Position numbers and translations under genes: made by a program
DNA from: Alkalihalobacillus sp. TS-13
GTDB lineage: Bacteria; Bacillota; Bacilli; Bacillales; Fictibacillaceae
Assembly: GCF_019720915.1 (NCBI RefSeq)
Contig: NZ_JAHKSI010000001.1
Coordinates: 1-64,000 of the forward strand
Direction: 5' to 3'
DNA length: 64,000 bases
The notes under the pieces: generated by a model
Told to the model about the DNA's origin: nothing
Seen by the model: the letters and a program-made list of their open reading frames with translations, nothing else
Databases searched by the model: none
Shown: one piece after another, positions 23,735 through 32,531 of the stretch
Position numbering within the stretch: position 1 is the stretch's first letter
Layout: the number at the start of each line of letters is the position of its first letter

Positions 23735-24702
23735 ATGAATAAACTGAGACCGTTGTTAGGAAACAATGTCATCAATCAAATCGCCTTTGTTGTACATGAT
23801 ATCGAAACTGCTTCAGAGGCGTTCGCGAAATTACTTGGCATGCCAAAACCAGAATGGTTTTTGACCGGGTCGCTGGAAATTTCACAAGTCGTTTATCGTG
23901 GTGAGCCTTCCGCGGCACGCAGCAAGCTGATCTTCATGGATACGCCATCTATACAGATTGAATTGATTGAACCGAACGAAGATCCCAGCACGATGCGGGA
24001 GTTTTTGGACATTGATGGAGAAGGGATCCATCATGTTGCCTTCGATGTAGATGATATGAAGGATCGGGTCAGTAGATGGAAAATCAAGGATTCCCGGTCT
24101 TACAGACAGGTGAGTTCACTTCCAGCAATGGCAGATACGCGTATGTTGATACGTTGGACCAATACAAGACACTTGTCGAGCTGCTGGAGCGGGAAGAGCC
24201 GCAGGTAAATACTGATCGTCAGAATGAAAAAAGCGAACAGGAACCGTTGCTTGGGACGGATACCGTAACGCAGATGGCGATCGTCGTCCGCGATATTGAA
24301 TCAACTGCCGATGCCTATTGTAAGCTTTTAGGGGTAGATAGGTCGTCCATCATTCAATCCGGACCAGGTGAAATGACGAAGATTGAATTCCGAGGTCAAC
24401 CAACTGAGGCGAAAGCGAAATTCATGTTTATCAAAACTCCGCTCATCGAACTTGAACTGATTGAGCCAGATGATGCTTCTCCAAGTATTTGGAGGGAGCA
24501 CCTTAATACGAAAGGGGAAGGGATTCATCATATCGCGTTCGTAGTCAAAAACATCAGGGAGAAAATCGGTATGCTGGAGAGAATGGGCTATCCAGTGATC
24601 CAAAAAGGATCCTTCTGGAATGGTAGAGGTGAATACGCTTACATAGATACGACTTCAATGTATAAAGTAGTCATCGAACTGCTTGAAAAATATGAGAATT
24701 GA
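23735..24702 (+). pseudogene. tandem VOC-domain protein interrupted by a one-base frameshift
   Basis: Two consecutive VOC modules that belong to one protein. The first (23735 on) runs NVINQIAFVVHDIETASEAFAK to GIHHVAFDVDDMKDRVSR, then leaves frame. The rest of that module and the second VOC module continue one base out of phase from 24076 (MENQGFPVLQTGEFTSSNGRYAY) to 24702. The second module has the same layout (AIVVRDIESTADAYCKLLGV, GIHHIAFVVKNIREKIGMLE). An extra A at about 24074 would restore a single frame of about 322 residues. As it stands, a frameshifted product, or a restart at the poorly supported ATG 24076, could give a C-terminal fragment. Probable role: lyase, isomerase or dioxygenase in the aromatic pathway. 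Confidence 0.72.
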
Positions 24703-24822
24703 CCATGTCATGCATTATTCAGCTATGTTAATAGAACCCTAGTCCATAGTTTGATATTTGGAAAGATCTATAGCTTTATAGAATAAATAAAAATCTCTCA
24801 TATTAAAAAGGAGGTTGTAACG

Positions 24823-26118
24823 ATGGTAAGTACGCAAAAGCGATGGCTTTATATTGCGATGCCGATATTTTTCTTTTGGTTCTTCGGGCAAATTGATAAG
24901 CTAGGGATTTCAATCGTACAAACCGATCCAGGATTTTTGAATGACCTTGGTCTCACGGGTTCCAGTGCAAATGCAAAAATCGGCTTTTTAACGTTCATCT
25001 TTATGGTAGCTTACGCCGTTTCGAATGTTTTCTGGGGGTTTGTCATCGATAAACTCGGTGCAAGGAAGACAGCACTTTTGGGTGTAACCGTCTGGACAGC
25101 TACGATGGTGATGGCAGGAATGGCCAACTCTTATGAGATGTTCATGTGGAGTCGGATCATCCTCGGTATCGGTGAAGGGATGATGATTCCGGTGTCAGGA
25201 AAGTTCATCGCAAGCTGGTTTAACAGAAATGAAATTGGACGTGCACAAGCATCCTGGATAACCGGAAACTACCTTGGACCAGCAATCGGTGCTGTATTCC
25301 TGACACTTATTATTTCAACATTGACTTGGCACGCATCTTTCTTTTTCCTTGCGCTATGCAACTTGCTTATCAATATCCCGATGTTCTTGTTCCTGACGCG
25401 AAACAAGCCGGAAGACCATCCGGGAGTCAGTAAAGAGGAATTAGCCCATATTCGAAAAACCGAGTCTTTTGATAAGAGTGTCACCAAACAGAATTTTGCA
25501 CAAGATTTCCGTTTCTGGATTGTTTGGTTCGGAATGGTTATGGCTTCATTTCTTTTCTTCGGGATCAGTATATGGCTTCCAACGTATTTAGTACAGGCTA
25601 AAAATTTTGATATTGAATCAATGACAGGAATCACATCATTATCATGGATGTTCGCACTAGGTTTTGTTCTGATTTGCGGTTTCTTATCGGATAAAACCAA
25701 ACGTCCTAGTTTATTGGCCACCATCTTGTTCATATTGTGCGCAACGTTCTTGACAGTAGCGTCTACCACATCGATTCCGATCATAGCGGGCTTATGTTTA
25801 GGGCTAGCTATGGGTACGATGGGTGGTGTCTTCCACCTTAGTAACTTATTCATCGTAAAATATTCTACGAAAGAAACAGCAGGTCGTGCAGCAGGACTGA
25901 TGGGATTCACCAATATATTTGGAGGATTCGCGAGCTATGTCATGGGTTGGATGAGAGATTTATCCGGGGGAGACTTCGGGCCTTCTATCATCTTGATGAT
26001 TCTAGTCGCAGGGTTAGGTTTCATAGCCTATCTGTTTACATTGAAGAAAGAGGCAGAGGAAGTCAATTTACTGAATAAAGAATTAGAGCGACAGGGACTC
26101 ACCGATTATAGTGCATAA
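24823..26118 (+). CDS. MFS transporter, probable aromatic/organic acid:H+ symporter
   Basis: A 431-residue major facilitator with 12 predicted helices in two halves. The loop after helix 2 reads GFVIDKLGARKTALLG (the GXXXDXXGXXK/R motif), and RIILGIGEGMMIPVSGKFIASWF is typical of the anion:cation symporter branch that includes phthalate and glucarate carriers. A second-half repeat of the loop is GFLSDKTKRPS. The AAAAGGAGG site precedes ATG 24823 after a 120-bp gap, which may contain an extra promoter although none is convincing. Set between pathway enzymes, it is a second uptake route beside the ABC importer. Confidence 0.88.
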   Translation: MVSTQKRWLYIAMPIFFFWFFGQIDKLGISIVQTDPGFLNDLGLTGSSANAKIGFLTFIFMVAYAVSNVFWGFVIDKLGARKTALLGVTVWTATMVMAGMANSYEMFMWSRIILGIGEGMMIPVSGKFIASWFNRNEIGRAQASWITGNYLGPAIGAVFLTLIISTLTWHASFFFLALCNLLINIPMFLFLTRNKPEDHPGVSKEELAHIRKTESFDKSVTKQNFAQDFRFWIVWFGMVMASFLFFGISIWLPTYLVQAKNFDIESMTGITSLSWMFALGFVLICGFLSDKTKRPSLLATILFILCATFLTVASTTSIPIIAGLCLGLAMGTMGGVFHLSNLFIVKYSTKETAGRAAGLMGFTNIFGGFASYVMGWMRDLSGGDFGPSIILMILVAGLGFIAYLFTLKKEAEEVNLLNKELERQGLTDYSA

Positions 26119-26174
26119 TTCAAAAAGATAGGTTGATAGAAGCGAATGATTTGAACTGCAAGGAGGTAATTCAG

Positions 26175-27485
26175 ATGATCGATACGAAAACAGATGTACA
26201 CTTGGACGAGATGTCACGTACACAACTGGCCGACTATTTAATGGAGACCGTTCGGCCTGAGGAAGGAATCATCCCTGCTTACATCATGGGAGATGAAAAT
26301 GTCAACAAGCTAGAGCATGAAAAAATTTTCATGAAAACATGGGTATTCATCGCACACGAATCAGAGGTTCCCAATAAGGGAGACTTCATTACAAGGGATT
26401 TGGCTGGATATTCAGTCATTGTTTCAAGAGGGCAGGATGGTATCCTCCGTGCTTTCTACAACATGTGCACACATCGCGGTATGAAGCTTTGCCGTGCAGA
26501 TAAAGGGAACAAAGGCCAGTTCACATGTCCCTATCACGGCTTTACGTTTAAAAACAACGGTGACTTGATCGGGGTGCCGCTCCAGAAGGACATTTATGGA
26601 GGTCAGCTCGATTTGGATCAAATGTCCTTGCATGGTGTGACGTTAGCTACTTACAAAGGATTGGTTTTTGGAACGTGGAATGAGGATCCCGAGCCTTTAT
26701 CCGATTTTCTCGGTGATTTCAAATGGTATCTTGATATTGTGGTCGGTCGTGCAGAGATGGAGGTCGTAGGACCACCGCAGAAATTCATCGTCCATTCCCA
26801 ATGGAAGATCGGTTCTGATAATTTTGTCAGTGATTCCTATCATACGATGGTTACGCACGGATCGATTGCAAAATTGGGAATGGTGCCAAATGCGGTTTAT
26901 TCAAAAAAAGGATACCAGGTTCATGTTGAAAACGGTCATGGCTGTAACATAGGGATGCCGAATCCGGATTTCGCGTTCCCAGAAGGACTCATTCCAGAGT
27001 ACAAGGAAAATTTATCAGCCGACCAGTTCGAGTTGATGTCAAAGGTTAAAAACATGATCGGCACGGTATTCCCGAATTTATCGTTTCTTATTTCCCATAC
27101 GAAAATAAAAGGGAAGCTCATTTCCAATACGACACTCCGGTTATGGAAACCAATTGCACACGATAAGATGGAGGTCATGACATGGTTCCTTGTCGATAAA
27201 AATGCATCTGAAGATTGGAAGAACCGCTCGCGTGAATCGTACATCCTGACATTCAGTCCATCAGGCATTTTTGAACAAGATGATACAGAAGTGTTTACAG
27301 ACATTACCCAGGCAGCATCAGGGACAATCCCTGCAGCAAAGAATTTCAATTACAATTATACGATGGGGATGCACAGGGAGCCGGTCGATGACTTTATTGG
27401 ACCTGGCATTGTGTATCCGGATAAATTCACCGAAGCGGGTTCACGGAACTATTATTCGTACTGGTTAAACTTGATGAAGGCATAA
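26175..27485 (+). CDS. Rieske aromatic-ring-hydroxylating dioxygenase, large (alpha) subunit
   Basis: 436 residues with all catalytic parts. The Rieske 2Fe-2S ligands are C98-x-H100 and C118-x2-H121 (CTHRGMKLC, FTCPYHGF). The mononuclear iron site is DNFVSDSYHTMVTH (two His) plus the distal Asp in GIFEQDDTE, matching the naphthalene/biphenyl dioxygenase layout. It should add O2 across an aromatic double bond to give a cis-dihydrodiol. The beta subunit follows 14 bp later. No ferredoxin or ferredoxin reductase is encoded in the locus, so electrons must come from proteins elsewhere. ATG 26175 is preferred over 26133 because of CAAGGAGGTAA. Confidence 0.93.
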   Translation: MIDTKTDVHLDEMSRTQLADYLMETVRPEEGIIPAYIMGDENVNKLEHEKIFMKTWVFIAHESEVPNKGDFITRDLAGYSVIVSRGQDGILRAFYNMCTHRGMKLCRADKGNKGQFTCPYHGFTFKNNGDLIGVPLQKDIYGGQLDLDQMSLHGVTLATYKGLVFGTWNEDPEPLSDFLGDFKWYLDIVVGRAEMEVVGPPQKFIVHSQWKIGSDNFVSDSYHTMVTHGSIAKLGMVPNAVYSKKGYQVHVENGHGCNIGMPNPDFAFPEGLIPEYKENLSADQFELMSKVKNMIGTVFPNLSFLISHTKIKGKLISNTTLRLWKPIAHDKMEVMTWFLVDKNASEDWKNRSRESYILTFSPSGIFEQDDTEVFTDITQAASGTIPAAKNFNYNYTMGMHREPVDDFIGPGIVYPDKFTEAGSRNYYSYWLNLMKA

Positions 27486-27499
27486 AGGGGGAATCAGAT

Positions 27500-28009
27500 A
27501 TGGATATCGGGAAGGTACTGACAAAATATGAATTTGAGCAATGGTTATATGAGGAAGCCAAACTTCTTGATGAAATCGACTTTGACGGATGGTTCGATCT
27601 GATGCATTCCGATTTGAAATACGAAATGCCTGTCCGCGTGAACAAGGAAGGAATGGAACGTCCGGACTATTCCGTTGACATGTTTGCATTTCAGGATGAC
27701 ATCGAAACGATGAAAATAAGAGTGGATCGACTGAAGACGGAATATGCTTGGGCGGAAATGCCTCCATCACGTACACGGAGATTTGTCAGCAATGTGCGTG
27801 TTCTCGACTATGTAGAAAACGAAAAAGCGGTTGTTCGCAGCTACTTGCTCATTTATAGAAGTCGATCGACGGACATACATCACGACTTGATTTCAGGTGA
27901 ACGCCAAGATGAATTCAAGTTTGCCGACGGCAGATGGAAACTATCAAAACGGTTTTTCCTCGTAGACCAGACGACATTGAATACACGTAATCTAGCAATA
28001 TTTGTATAA
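27500..28009 (+). CDS. aromatic-ring-hydroxylating dioxygenase, small (beta) subunit
   Basis: A 169-residue NTF2/SnoaL-like protein of standard beta-subunit length. Recognisable parts are EQWLYEEAKLLDEIDFDGWFDLM near the start, MKIRVDRLKTEYAWAEMPPSRTRRFVSNV in the middle and a C-terminal LSKRFFLVDQTTLNTRNLAIFV. It packs with the alpha subunit in an alpha3beta3 assembly and has no catalytic residues of its own. It has a GGGGGAATC site 14 bp after the alpha gene, so the two are translated together. Confidence 0.92.
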   Translation: MDIGKVLTKYEFEQWLYEEAKLLDEIDFDGWFDLMHSDLKYEMPVRVNKEGMERPDYSVDMFAFQDDIETMKIRVDRLKTEYAWAEMPPSRTRRFVSNVRVLDYVENEKAVVRSYLLIYRSRSTDIHHDLISGERQDEFKFADGRWKLSKRFFLVDQTTLNTRNLAIFV

Positions 28010-28096
28010 AAGGTACTGGTAGAGCATTGGATGGTTTTCCACTAGTGAATGCCGACCTAGTGAAAAATCTATACGAAAATATCGGAGGGTAGTAGG

Positions 28097-29065
28097 GTGA
28101 AGAAAACAGCGATAACTTCTGTCGTCTTTTTATTGATTTCGTTTACCTTTTTAACATTGTCATCACCGTTACTTGGAAAATCGGATCTTGAATCGAACTT
28201 TAAAGTCACCCTTTTAGGAACTGGTTCTCCTCTTTTAAGCATGTCCCGTTTTGGACCAGGAACTCTTGTAGAGGTCGGGGATGAAAAGCTGCTTTTTGAT
28301 GCAGGACGTGGTACTGCTCTCAGACTGGATCAGGCGAACGTAGCTCCTGGAAAAGTAGATAAGTTGTTTCTGACTCATCTACATTCGGATCATACGGTAG
28401 GGATTCCCGATGTTTGGCTGACAGGTGCTTTGCCAACAGCCGGAAAAAGGGAGCTACCGTTTAAAATCTGGGGGCCAAAGGGTACAAAAAAGATGATGTC
28501 CCATATGGAAAAAGCTTTTGCTGCTGATATTGATGCTCGGTATGAATCAGGAAATGAAAACACTGAAGGTTTGGGTGTTGAAGCACAAGATATAAAGCAA
28601 GGTGTCGTCTATGAACAGGACGGCATTGAAGTGATTGCTTTCTTGGTGGATCACAAATCAATCGAACCAAGTTATGGCTATCGGATCAATTATAATGGAC
28701 ATTCAGTGGTCATCTCAGGAGATACTAGATACAATGAAAATTTAATTCATTTTGCAAAAGGTACTGATGTAATCGTACATGAAGTTGCTGCAGCAAGGCC
28801 AGATGATGCAGAAAATTCAGAAGCCATATCAAATATCCTTTCTCTCCATACAACCCCTGAAGAGGCAGGTAAAGTGTTTAGCCAGGTAAAACCCAAGCTT
28901 GCTGTTTATACGCATATTGTATTGCTTGGTGGGCTTACTGACGAAGAGGCTGACTTTCTTGGTAGAACTCAAAAGACATATTCCGGTCCAGTTGTCGTAG
29001 GAGAGGATCTTATGTTTATTGATGTTGGAGACGAGGTAGACGTTCACATGAAAAATTTTGAATAA
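28097..29065 (+). CDS. exported metallo-beta-lactamase-fold hydrolase
   Basis: 322 residues: an N-terminal signal or anchor helix (TSVVFLLISFTFLTLSSPLLG), then an MBL domain related to RNase Z/arylsulfatase-type hydrolases. Metal motifs are THLHSDHTVGIPDVW (HxHxDH), GDTRYNENLIHFAKGTDVIVHE and the late YTHIVLLGG. It has no obvious RNA-binding exosite and is likely extracellular, so it may hydrolyse an ester or lactone substrate before uptake (inference). GTG 28097 follows CGGAGGG. It lies between the dioxygenase beta subunit and the diol dehydrogenase, in the same orientation. Confidence 0.8.
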   Translation: MKKTAITSVVFLLISFTFLTLSSPLLGKSDLESNFKVTLLGTGSPLLSMSRFGPGTLVEVGDEKLLFDAGRGTALRLDQANVAPGKVDKLFLTHLHSDHTVGIPDVWLTGALPTAGKRELPFKIWGPKGTKKMMSHMEKAFAADIDARYESGNENTEGLGVEAQDIKQGVVYEQDGIEVIAFLVDHKSIEPSYGYRINYNGHSVVISGDTRYNENLIHFAKGTDVIVHEVAAARPDDAENSEAISNILSLHTTPEEAGKVFSQVKPKLAVYTHIVLLGGLTDEEADFLGRTQKTYSGPVVVGEDLMFIDVGDEVDVHMKNFE

Positions 29066-29112
29066 GGATCACGGTTACAACGATGCTTAGCATAGAAGGA
29101 GTGAGGTAATGA

Positions 29113-29898
29113 ATGGGGTGTTTAGAAGGGAAAGTTGCGCTTATTACTGGTGGAGGTGCCGGGATAGGGGGCTCTATAGTTGAACGTTTCTTAAATGAAA
29201 ATGCGAAGGTATGTGTATTTGACCTTTCTGAGGAACGGTTGGCATTGCTAGAGCAAAAATACGGGGATCGAATAACGACTTATTGTGGAGACGTAAGAAA
29301 CTATCAAGATAATGAACAAGCCGTTACATCAGCTGTGAACGCTTTTGGCAAGCTTGATATTTTCGTTGCAAACGCTGGTGTGTTCGACGGTTTTACTAAA
29401 CTGATTGATTTGAAGCCTGATGTTTTGAGTGAAGCGTACGAGGAACTTTTCTCTATCAATGTGAAAGGTTATTTATTCGGTGCAAGAGCTTCATTGCCTG
29501 AGCTAGTGAAGACAAATGGTAACATGATTTTTACGATTTCAGGTGCTTCCTTTTATCCAGATGGAGGAGGGGCACTTTATACAGCAAGTAAACATGCGGG
29601 ACTCGGTTTGATTCGCCAGCTGGCTTTTGAGGCAGCACCGAATGTCCGGGTCAATGGTGTAGCTCCAGGTGGAACTATTACGGAATTAACGGTTACGCCA
29701 ACTCTGAAACCATATTATATACCTAAGACTTCCGACGATAGAAAAGAGAGCATTAAAAACAGGAATCCATTAAAGATTGCGATGCAACCAGAAGATCATG
29801 TTGCGAGTTATATTCTACTCGCCTCAGACCAATCACGGGCCATTACCGGAGAAGTAATCTCGAGTGATGGAGGTCTCGGTGTACGAGGGCTATGTTAG
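29113..29898 (+). CDS. cis-2,3-dihydrodiol dehydrogenase (BphB-like SDR)
   Basis: A 261-residue SDR closely matching the biphenyl cis-diol dehydrogenase group: GGGAGIGGSIVERFL for NAD binding, GKLDIFVANAGVFDGFTKL, INVKGYLFGARASLPEL, the catalytic segment FTISGASFYPDGGGALYTASKHAGLG (Ser and Y-x3-K) and RVNGVAPGG, ending SSDGGLGVRGL. It should rearomatise the diol from the Rieske dioxygenase to a catechol with NAD+. This gene gives the best clue that the locus runs a biphenyl-type upper pathway. It uses a GAAGGAGTGAGG site upstream. Confidence 0.9.
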   Translation: MGCLEGKVALITGGGAGIGGSIVERFLNENAKVCVFDLSEERLALLEQKYGDRITTYCGDVRNYQDNEQAVTSAVNAFGKLDIFVANAGVFDGFTKLIDLKPDVLSEAYEELFSINVKGYLFGARASLPELVKTNGNMIFTISGASFYPDGGGALYTASKHAGLGLIRQLAFEAAPNVRVNGVAPGGTITELTVTPTLKPYYIPKTSDDRKESIKNRNPLKIAMQPEDHVASYILLASDQSRAITGEVISSDGGLGVRGLC

Positions 29899-29961
29899 TT
29901 TTTTACAGGAAGGAAAGATTTAACATTGGATGTTTTTCCTATATAATTGGAGGTGACTTAA

Positions 29962-30789
29962 GTGCCTTATGTACAAGTAGATGATTTAACTATTCATTAT
30001 GAACGGGAGGGTAAAGGAACCCCGTTAGTATTATTACATGGTATGGGAAATAATTCTCAATCATGGGGAAAACAGATAGAAGTTCTTAAGAAATATTATA
30101 CAGTTATTGCTTGGGATGCTCCGGGATATGGAAAAAGTTCGGACCCTCCAATAGAACTTACTCAATTTAAAGAGTTTGCAATAATACTTAAAAAGTTCCT
30201 GGATAAGTTAAACTTAGAGAAAGTACACCTTCTCGGACATTCTATGGGTGCTGCAACCGCGATCGATTTTGTCAACCTATATCCATGTCTTGTAGAAGCG
30301 TTAATTTTAGCGGATACTACAAGAGGTTCAGCTGCTCTGAATGATGAAGAAAATGAAAGAAGATTAAATAGCAGGTTATCTTCTATTGATAGGATGTCTC
30401 CTGAGGAGCTAGCAAAACAAAGAGTGCCGAATCTGCTCTCTCCTTATGCTTCAGAGGAGGTACGAAATCAAGCGGCATACATCATGTCACAAGTCAGACC
30501 TGCGGGATATAGGTCTGTTGCTTATTCGTTGTACCATGCTGACCAAATGGATCTATATCCGCAAATAAGCGTCCCAACACTCATAATATGTGGTGAAGAA
30601 GACAAGGTAACACCTGTTAGTGAATCGAAAATCATTCACAAAAAAATCTCCAATTCCGAACTTGTTACCATTCCAAAGACAGGGCATTTATGTTACCAGG
30701 AAGAGCCTGCTTTATTTAATTCATGCGTCATTCAATTCTTGCAGGAATGTCAGTCAGATGGAAAGTATAAAAAGGAGATGAAAACATAA
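29962..30789 (+). CDS. alpha/beta hydrolase, probable meta-cleavage product hydrolase
   Basis: A 275-residue alpha/beta hydrolase. The oxyanion motif LLHGMGNNSQSW, the nucleophile in LLGHSMGAATAI, the acid in CGEEDKVTP and the base in TGHLCYQEEP form a complete triad. In dioxygenase operons such proteins cleave the C-C bond of the ring-fission product (BphD/MhpC) or an enol-lactone (PcaD). The extradiol dioxygenase upstream makes the first more likely. GTG 29962 follows TGGAGGTGAC. The stop abuts the GTG of the IclR gene with no gap, so the two are translationally coupled. Confidence 0.83.
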   Translation: MPYVQVDDLTIHYEREGKGTPLVLLHGMGNNSQSWGKQIEVLKKYYTVIAWDAPGYGKSSDPPIELTQFKEFAIILKKFLDKLNLEKVHLLGHSMGAATAIDFVNLYPCLVEALILADTTRGSAALNDEENERRLNSRLSSIDRMSPEELAKQRVPNLLSPYASEEVRNQAAYIMSQVRPAGYRSVAYSLYHADQMDLYPQISVPTLIICGEEDKVTPVSESKIIHKKISNSELVTIPKTGHLCYQEEPALFNSCVIQFLQECQSDGKYKKEMKT

Positions 30790-31578
30790 GTGTCAAATGA
30801 AGAGAAGGATCGATACCTTTCAAATTCTCTGGTGAGAGGTTTGGAAATATTAAAAATGTTTAATGAAGACAAGCCAACTCTTTCGTTAGCTGAAATCGCA
30901 AACAATTTAGGGGTAAGCAGGACCACCCCGTTTCGACTGTTGTATACACTTCAAACGATGGGATACTTGTACCAAGATGAAAATACTAAGCGGTATGAGC
31001 TGTCTCCAAAAGTGTTGGAGTTAGGGTTTGCGTATTTGAACGGAATGCAGCTTCCTGAAATTGCGAGGCCCTATCTGGAAGAGCTCAGAGATAAAACGGG
31101 TGCTTCAGTCCATATTGGTATTTTAGATGGCAGGGAAGTAGCGTATATTGCGAGAGTACCAGGAAAAGGGGTCACTACGATCAACGTCACAATTGGTTCG
31201 AGGCTACCTGCCCATGCCACCTCTATGGGCAAAATATTGCTTGCTTATCAACCAAAGGAAGATCTGAAAAATTTTTTATATGGTACAGAACTACAGCCAT
31301 TTACTGAGCAAACAAAAACAGAGATCATGGAGCTTCAGAAGGAATTGAAAAATATAAGGCAGAGAGGGTATTCGATAAGTAATGAGGAGTTCGAAAATGG
31401 GATCCGTTCTATCGCAGCCCCGATTTTCAACAATAAAGGATCCGTCATTGCTTCTGTAAATGTAGTTGCTCCTGTTACTGTATTAGATGATGATTTAAGT
31501 GAAGAAGTTGTTTTGCCAGCTCTTCGTAAAACCGCAAACCAGCTTTCTGCTATTTCGGGTTATCGTCTTACTAAATAG
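30790..31578 (+). CDS. IclR-family transcriptional regulator
   Basis: 262 residues: an N-terminal winged helix (SLVRGLEILKMFNEDKPTLSLAEIANNLGVSRTTPFRLLYTL, about 10-52) and a C-terminal IclR effector domain (GASVHIGILDGREVAYIARV, SRLPAHATSMGKILLAY, ENGIRSIAAPIFNNKG). Its GTG start abuts the stop of the hydrolase gene, so it is the last gene of the operon and would control its own expression. It is the natural candidate to bind the AAAACNNNGTTTT sites at 16923, 17100 and 17173 in response to a pathway compound (inference). Confidence 0.92.
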   Translation: MSNEEKDRYLSNSLVRGLEILKMFNEDKPTLSLAEIANNLGVSRTTPFRLLYTLQTMGYLYQDENTKRYELSPKVLELGFAYLNGMQLPEIARPYLEELRDKTGASVHIGILDGREVAYIARVPGKGVTTINVTIGSRLPAHATSMGKILLAYQPKEDLKNFLYGTELQPFTEQTKTEIMELQKELKNIRQRGYSISNEEFENGIRSIAAPIFNNKGSVIASVNVVAPVTVLDDDLSEEVVLPALRKTANQLSAISGYRLTK

Positions 31579-31600
31579 AGGTTTTAAATCCTAGACTTTT

Positions 31601-31640
31601 AAAGTACCAGTCCGTTAAGGACAGATTGGTACTTTTTTTA
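31601..31640 (+). terminator. rho-independent terminator closing the aromatic operon
   Basis: AAGTACCAGTC (31602-31612) pairs with GATTGGTACTT (31624-31634), with seven T at the 3' end, 23 bp after the IclR stop. It marks the end of an operon of about 14 kb. Confidence 0.85.
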
Positions 31641-31719
31641 TTATGTCAATTTAATATTGAATGCCAAACTATGGGTTAAAGCGTATAGAAAGCATTTGAG
31701 GAGGGCATGAAAGAAATAG

Positions 31720-31749
31720 TTGCAAACTATACCGTCTGGATAGTATAGT
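31720..31749 (+). promoter_or_regulatory. TetR gene promoter with self-operator
   Basis: TTGCAA (31720-31725), 18-bp spacer, TATAGT (31744-31749). The core ACCGTCTGGATAGT (31731-31744) fills the spacer and is nested in a longer inverted repeat (ACTATAC and GTATAGT, 31726-31749). The same core occurs twice in front of the carnitine operon, in each case ending on the first base of the -10 hexamer. Confidence 0.8.
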
Positions 31750-31784
31750 TGTGGTATTGACTTTAATAGTAGGGGAGATCATAC

Positions 31785-32321
31785 ATGGGAAGGTATTCTA
31801 AAAAAGTTGAAATTCTTCATGCTGCATCCAAAGTTGTCAGTGAGCAAGGGATTTTTAATTTAACGTTAGAAGCAGCAGCCAAGGAAGCTGGAATCAGCAA
31901 AGGCGGATTGCTTTATCATTATCCAAGTAAAGAAGCTTTAGTTCAGGGAATGGTGGAACATTTGGCCCAAAATTATCAAGAAAAAATTCGTCATAACGCA
32001 GAAATCGATCAAGAGGCGAAAGGCAGATGGACACGTTCTTTTTTAGATGTAACCTTTAACCAAAGCTATGAAAATAAAGACATGAATGCCGGACTGTTGG
32101 CAGCAAAAGCAGTCAATTCGGATTTATTACAACCGATTCGTGAGGCTTATGCCAATTGGCAGCATGAGATTGAGAATGACGGACTGGATCCAGTAAAAGC
32201 GACGATCATTCGACTAGCAATCGATGGAATTTGGCTTTCCGAACTCTTTGATATTTATCAAATAGAGGAAGAGAAAAAAGATGAGGTTTACAGAACGTTA
32301 AAAGCATGGACTGAGGAATAA
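31785..32321 (+). CDS. TetR/AcrR-family repressor of the carnitine operon
   Basis: 178 residues. The N-terminal HTH (EILHAASKVVSEQGIFNLTLEAAAKEAGISKGGLLYHYPSKEALVQGM, about 8-56) is typical TetR. The remainder is helical and would bind a ligand, with a C-terminal dimer helix (GIWLSELFDIYQIEEEKKDE). Its operator-like sequence recurs ahead of the carnitine catabolic operon starting about 300 bp downstream, so it probably represses both. The inducer could be carnitine, dehydrocarnitine or a CoA thioester (inference). ATG 31785 follows AGGGGAGATC. Confidence 0.88.
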   Translation: MGRYSKKVEILHAASKVVSEQGIFNLTLEAAAKEAGISKGGLLYHYPSKEALVQGMVEHLAQNYQEKIRHNAEIDQEAKGRWTRSFLDVTFNQSYENKDMNAGLLAAKAVNSDLLQPIREAYANWQHEIENDGLDPVKATIIRLAIDGIWLSELFDIYQIEEEKKDEVYRTLKAWTEE

Positions 32322-32326
32322 GCACT

Positions 32327-32350
32327 CTCCATCCAATGGGTGGAGTTTTT
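32327..32350 (+). terminator. rho-independent terminator after the TetR gene
   Basis: CTCCATCC (32327-32334) pairs with GGGTGGAG (32338-32345), followed by TTTTT. It separates the TetR transcript from the carnitine operon. The next 180 bp are non-coding and lead to the operators. Confidence 0.85.
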
Positions 32351-32531
32351 TACATTTAAAGAAAGTGGTTTTGGCTTGGCTTTGTCAGGTTTTCTTTATG
32401 TTCTTCTGAAATCTTTGGTTACTTTGGTTGTGATTTTTCATAAAACTGTTCCCCTTAACGGCGCGTAAGTCTCCAGCCCCAATTTAGCGCAAAAAAATGA
32501 GTCATTTTCCTCATTTAAGTAAGTTATTCCC

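Noticed and set aside
23735-24702. Programmed -1 frameshift in the tandem VOC gene
   Set aside because: No slippery heptamer or downstream structure at the junction; other genes show the same kind of simple one-base loss.
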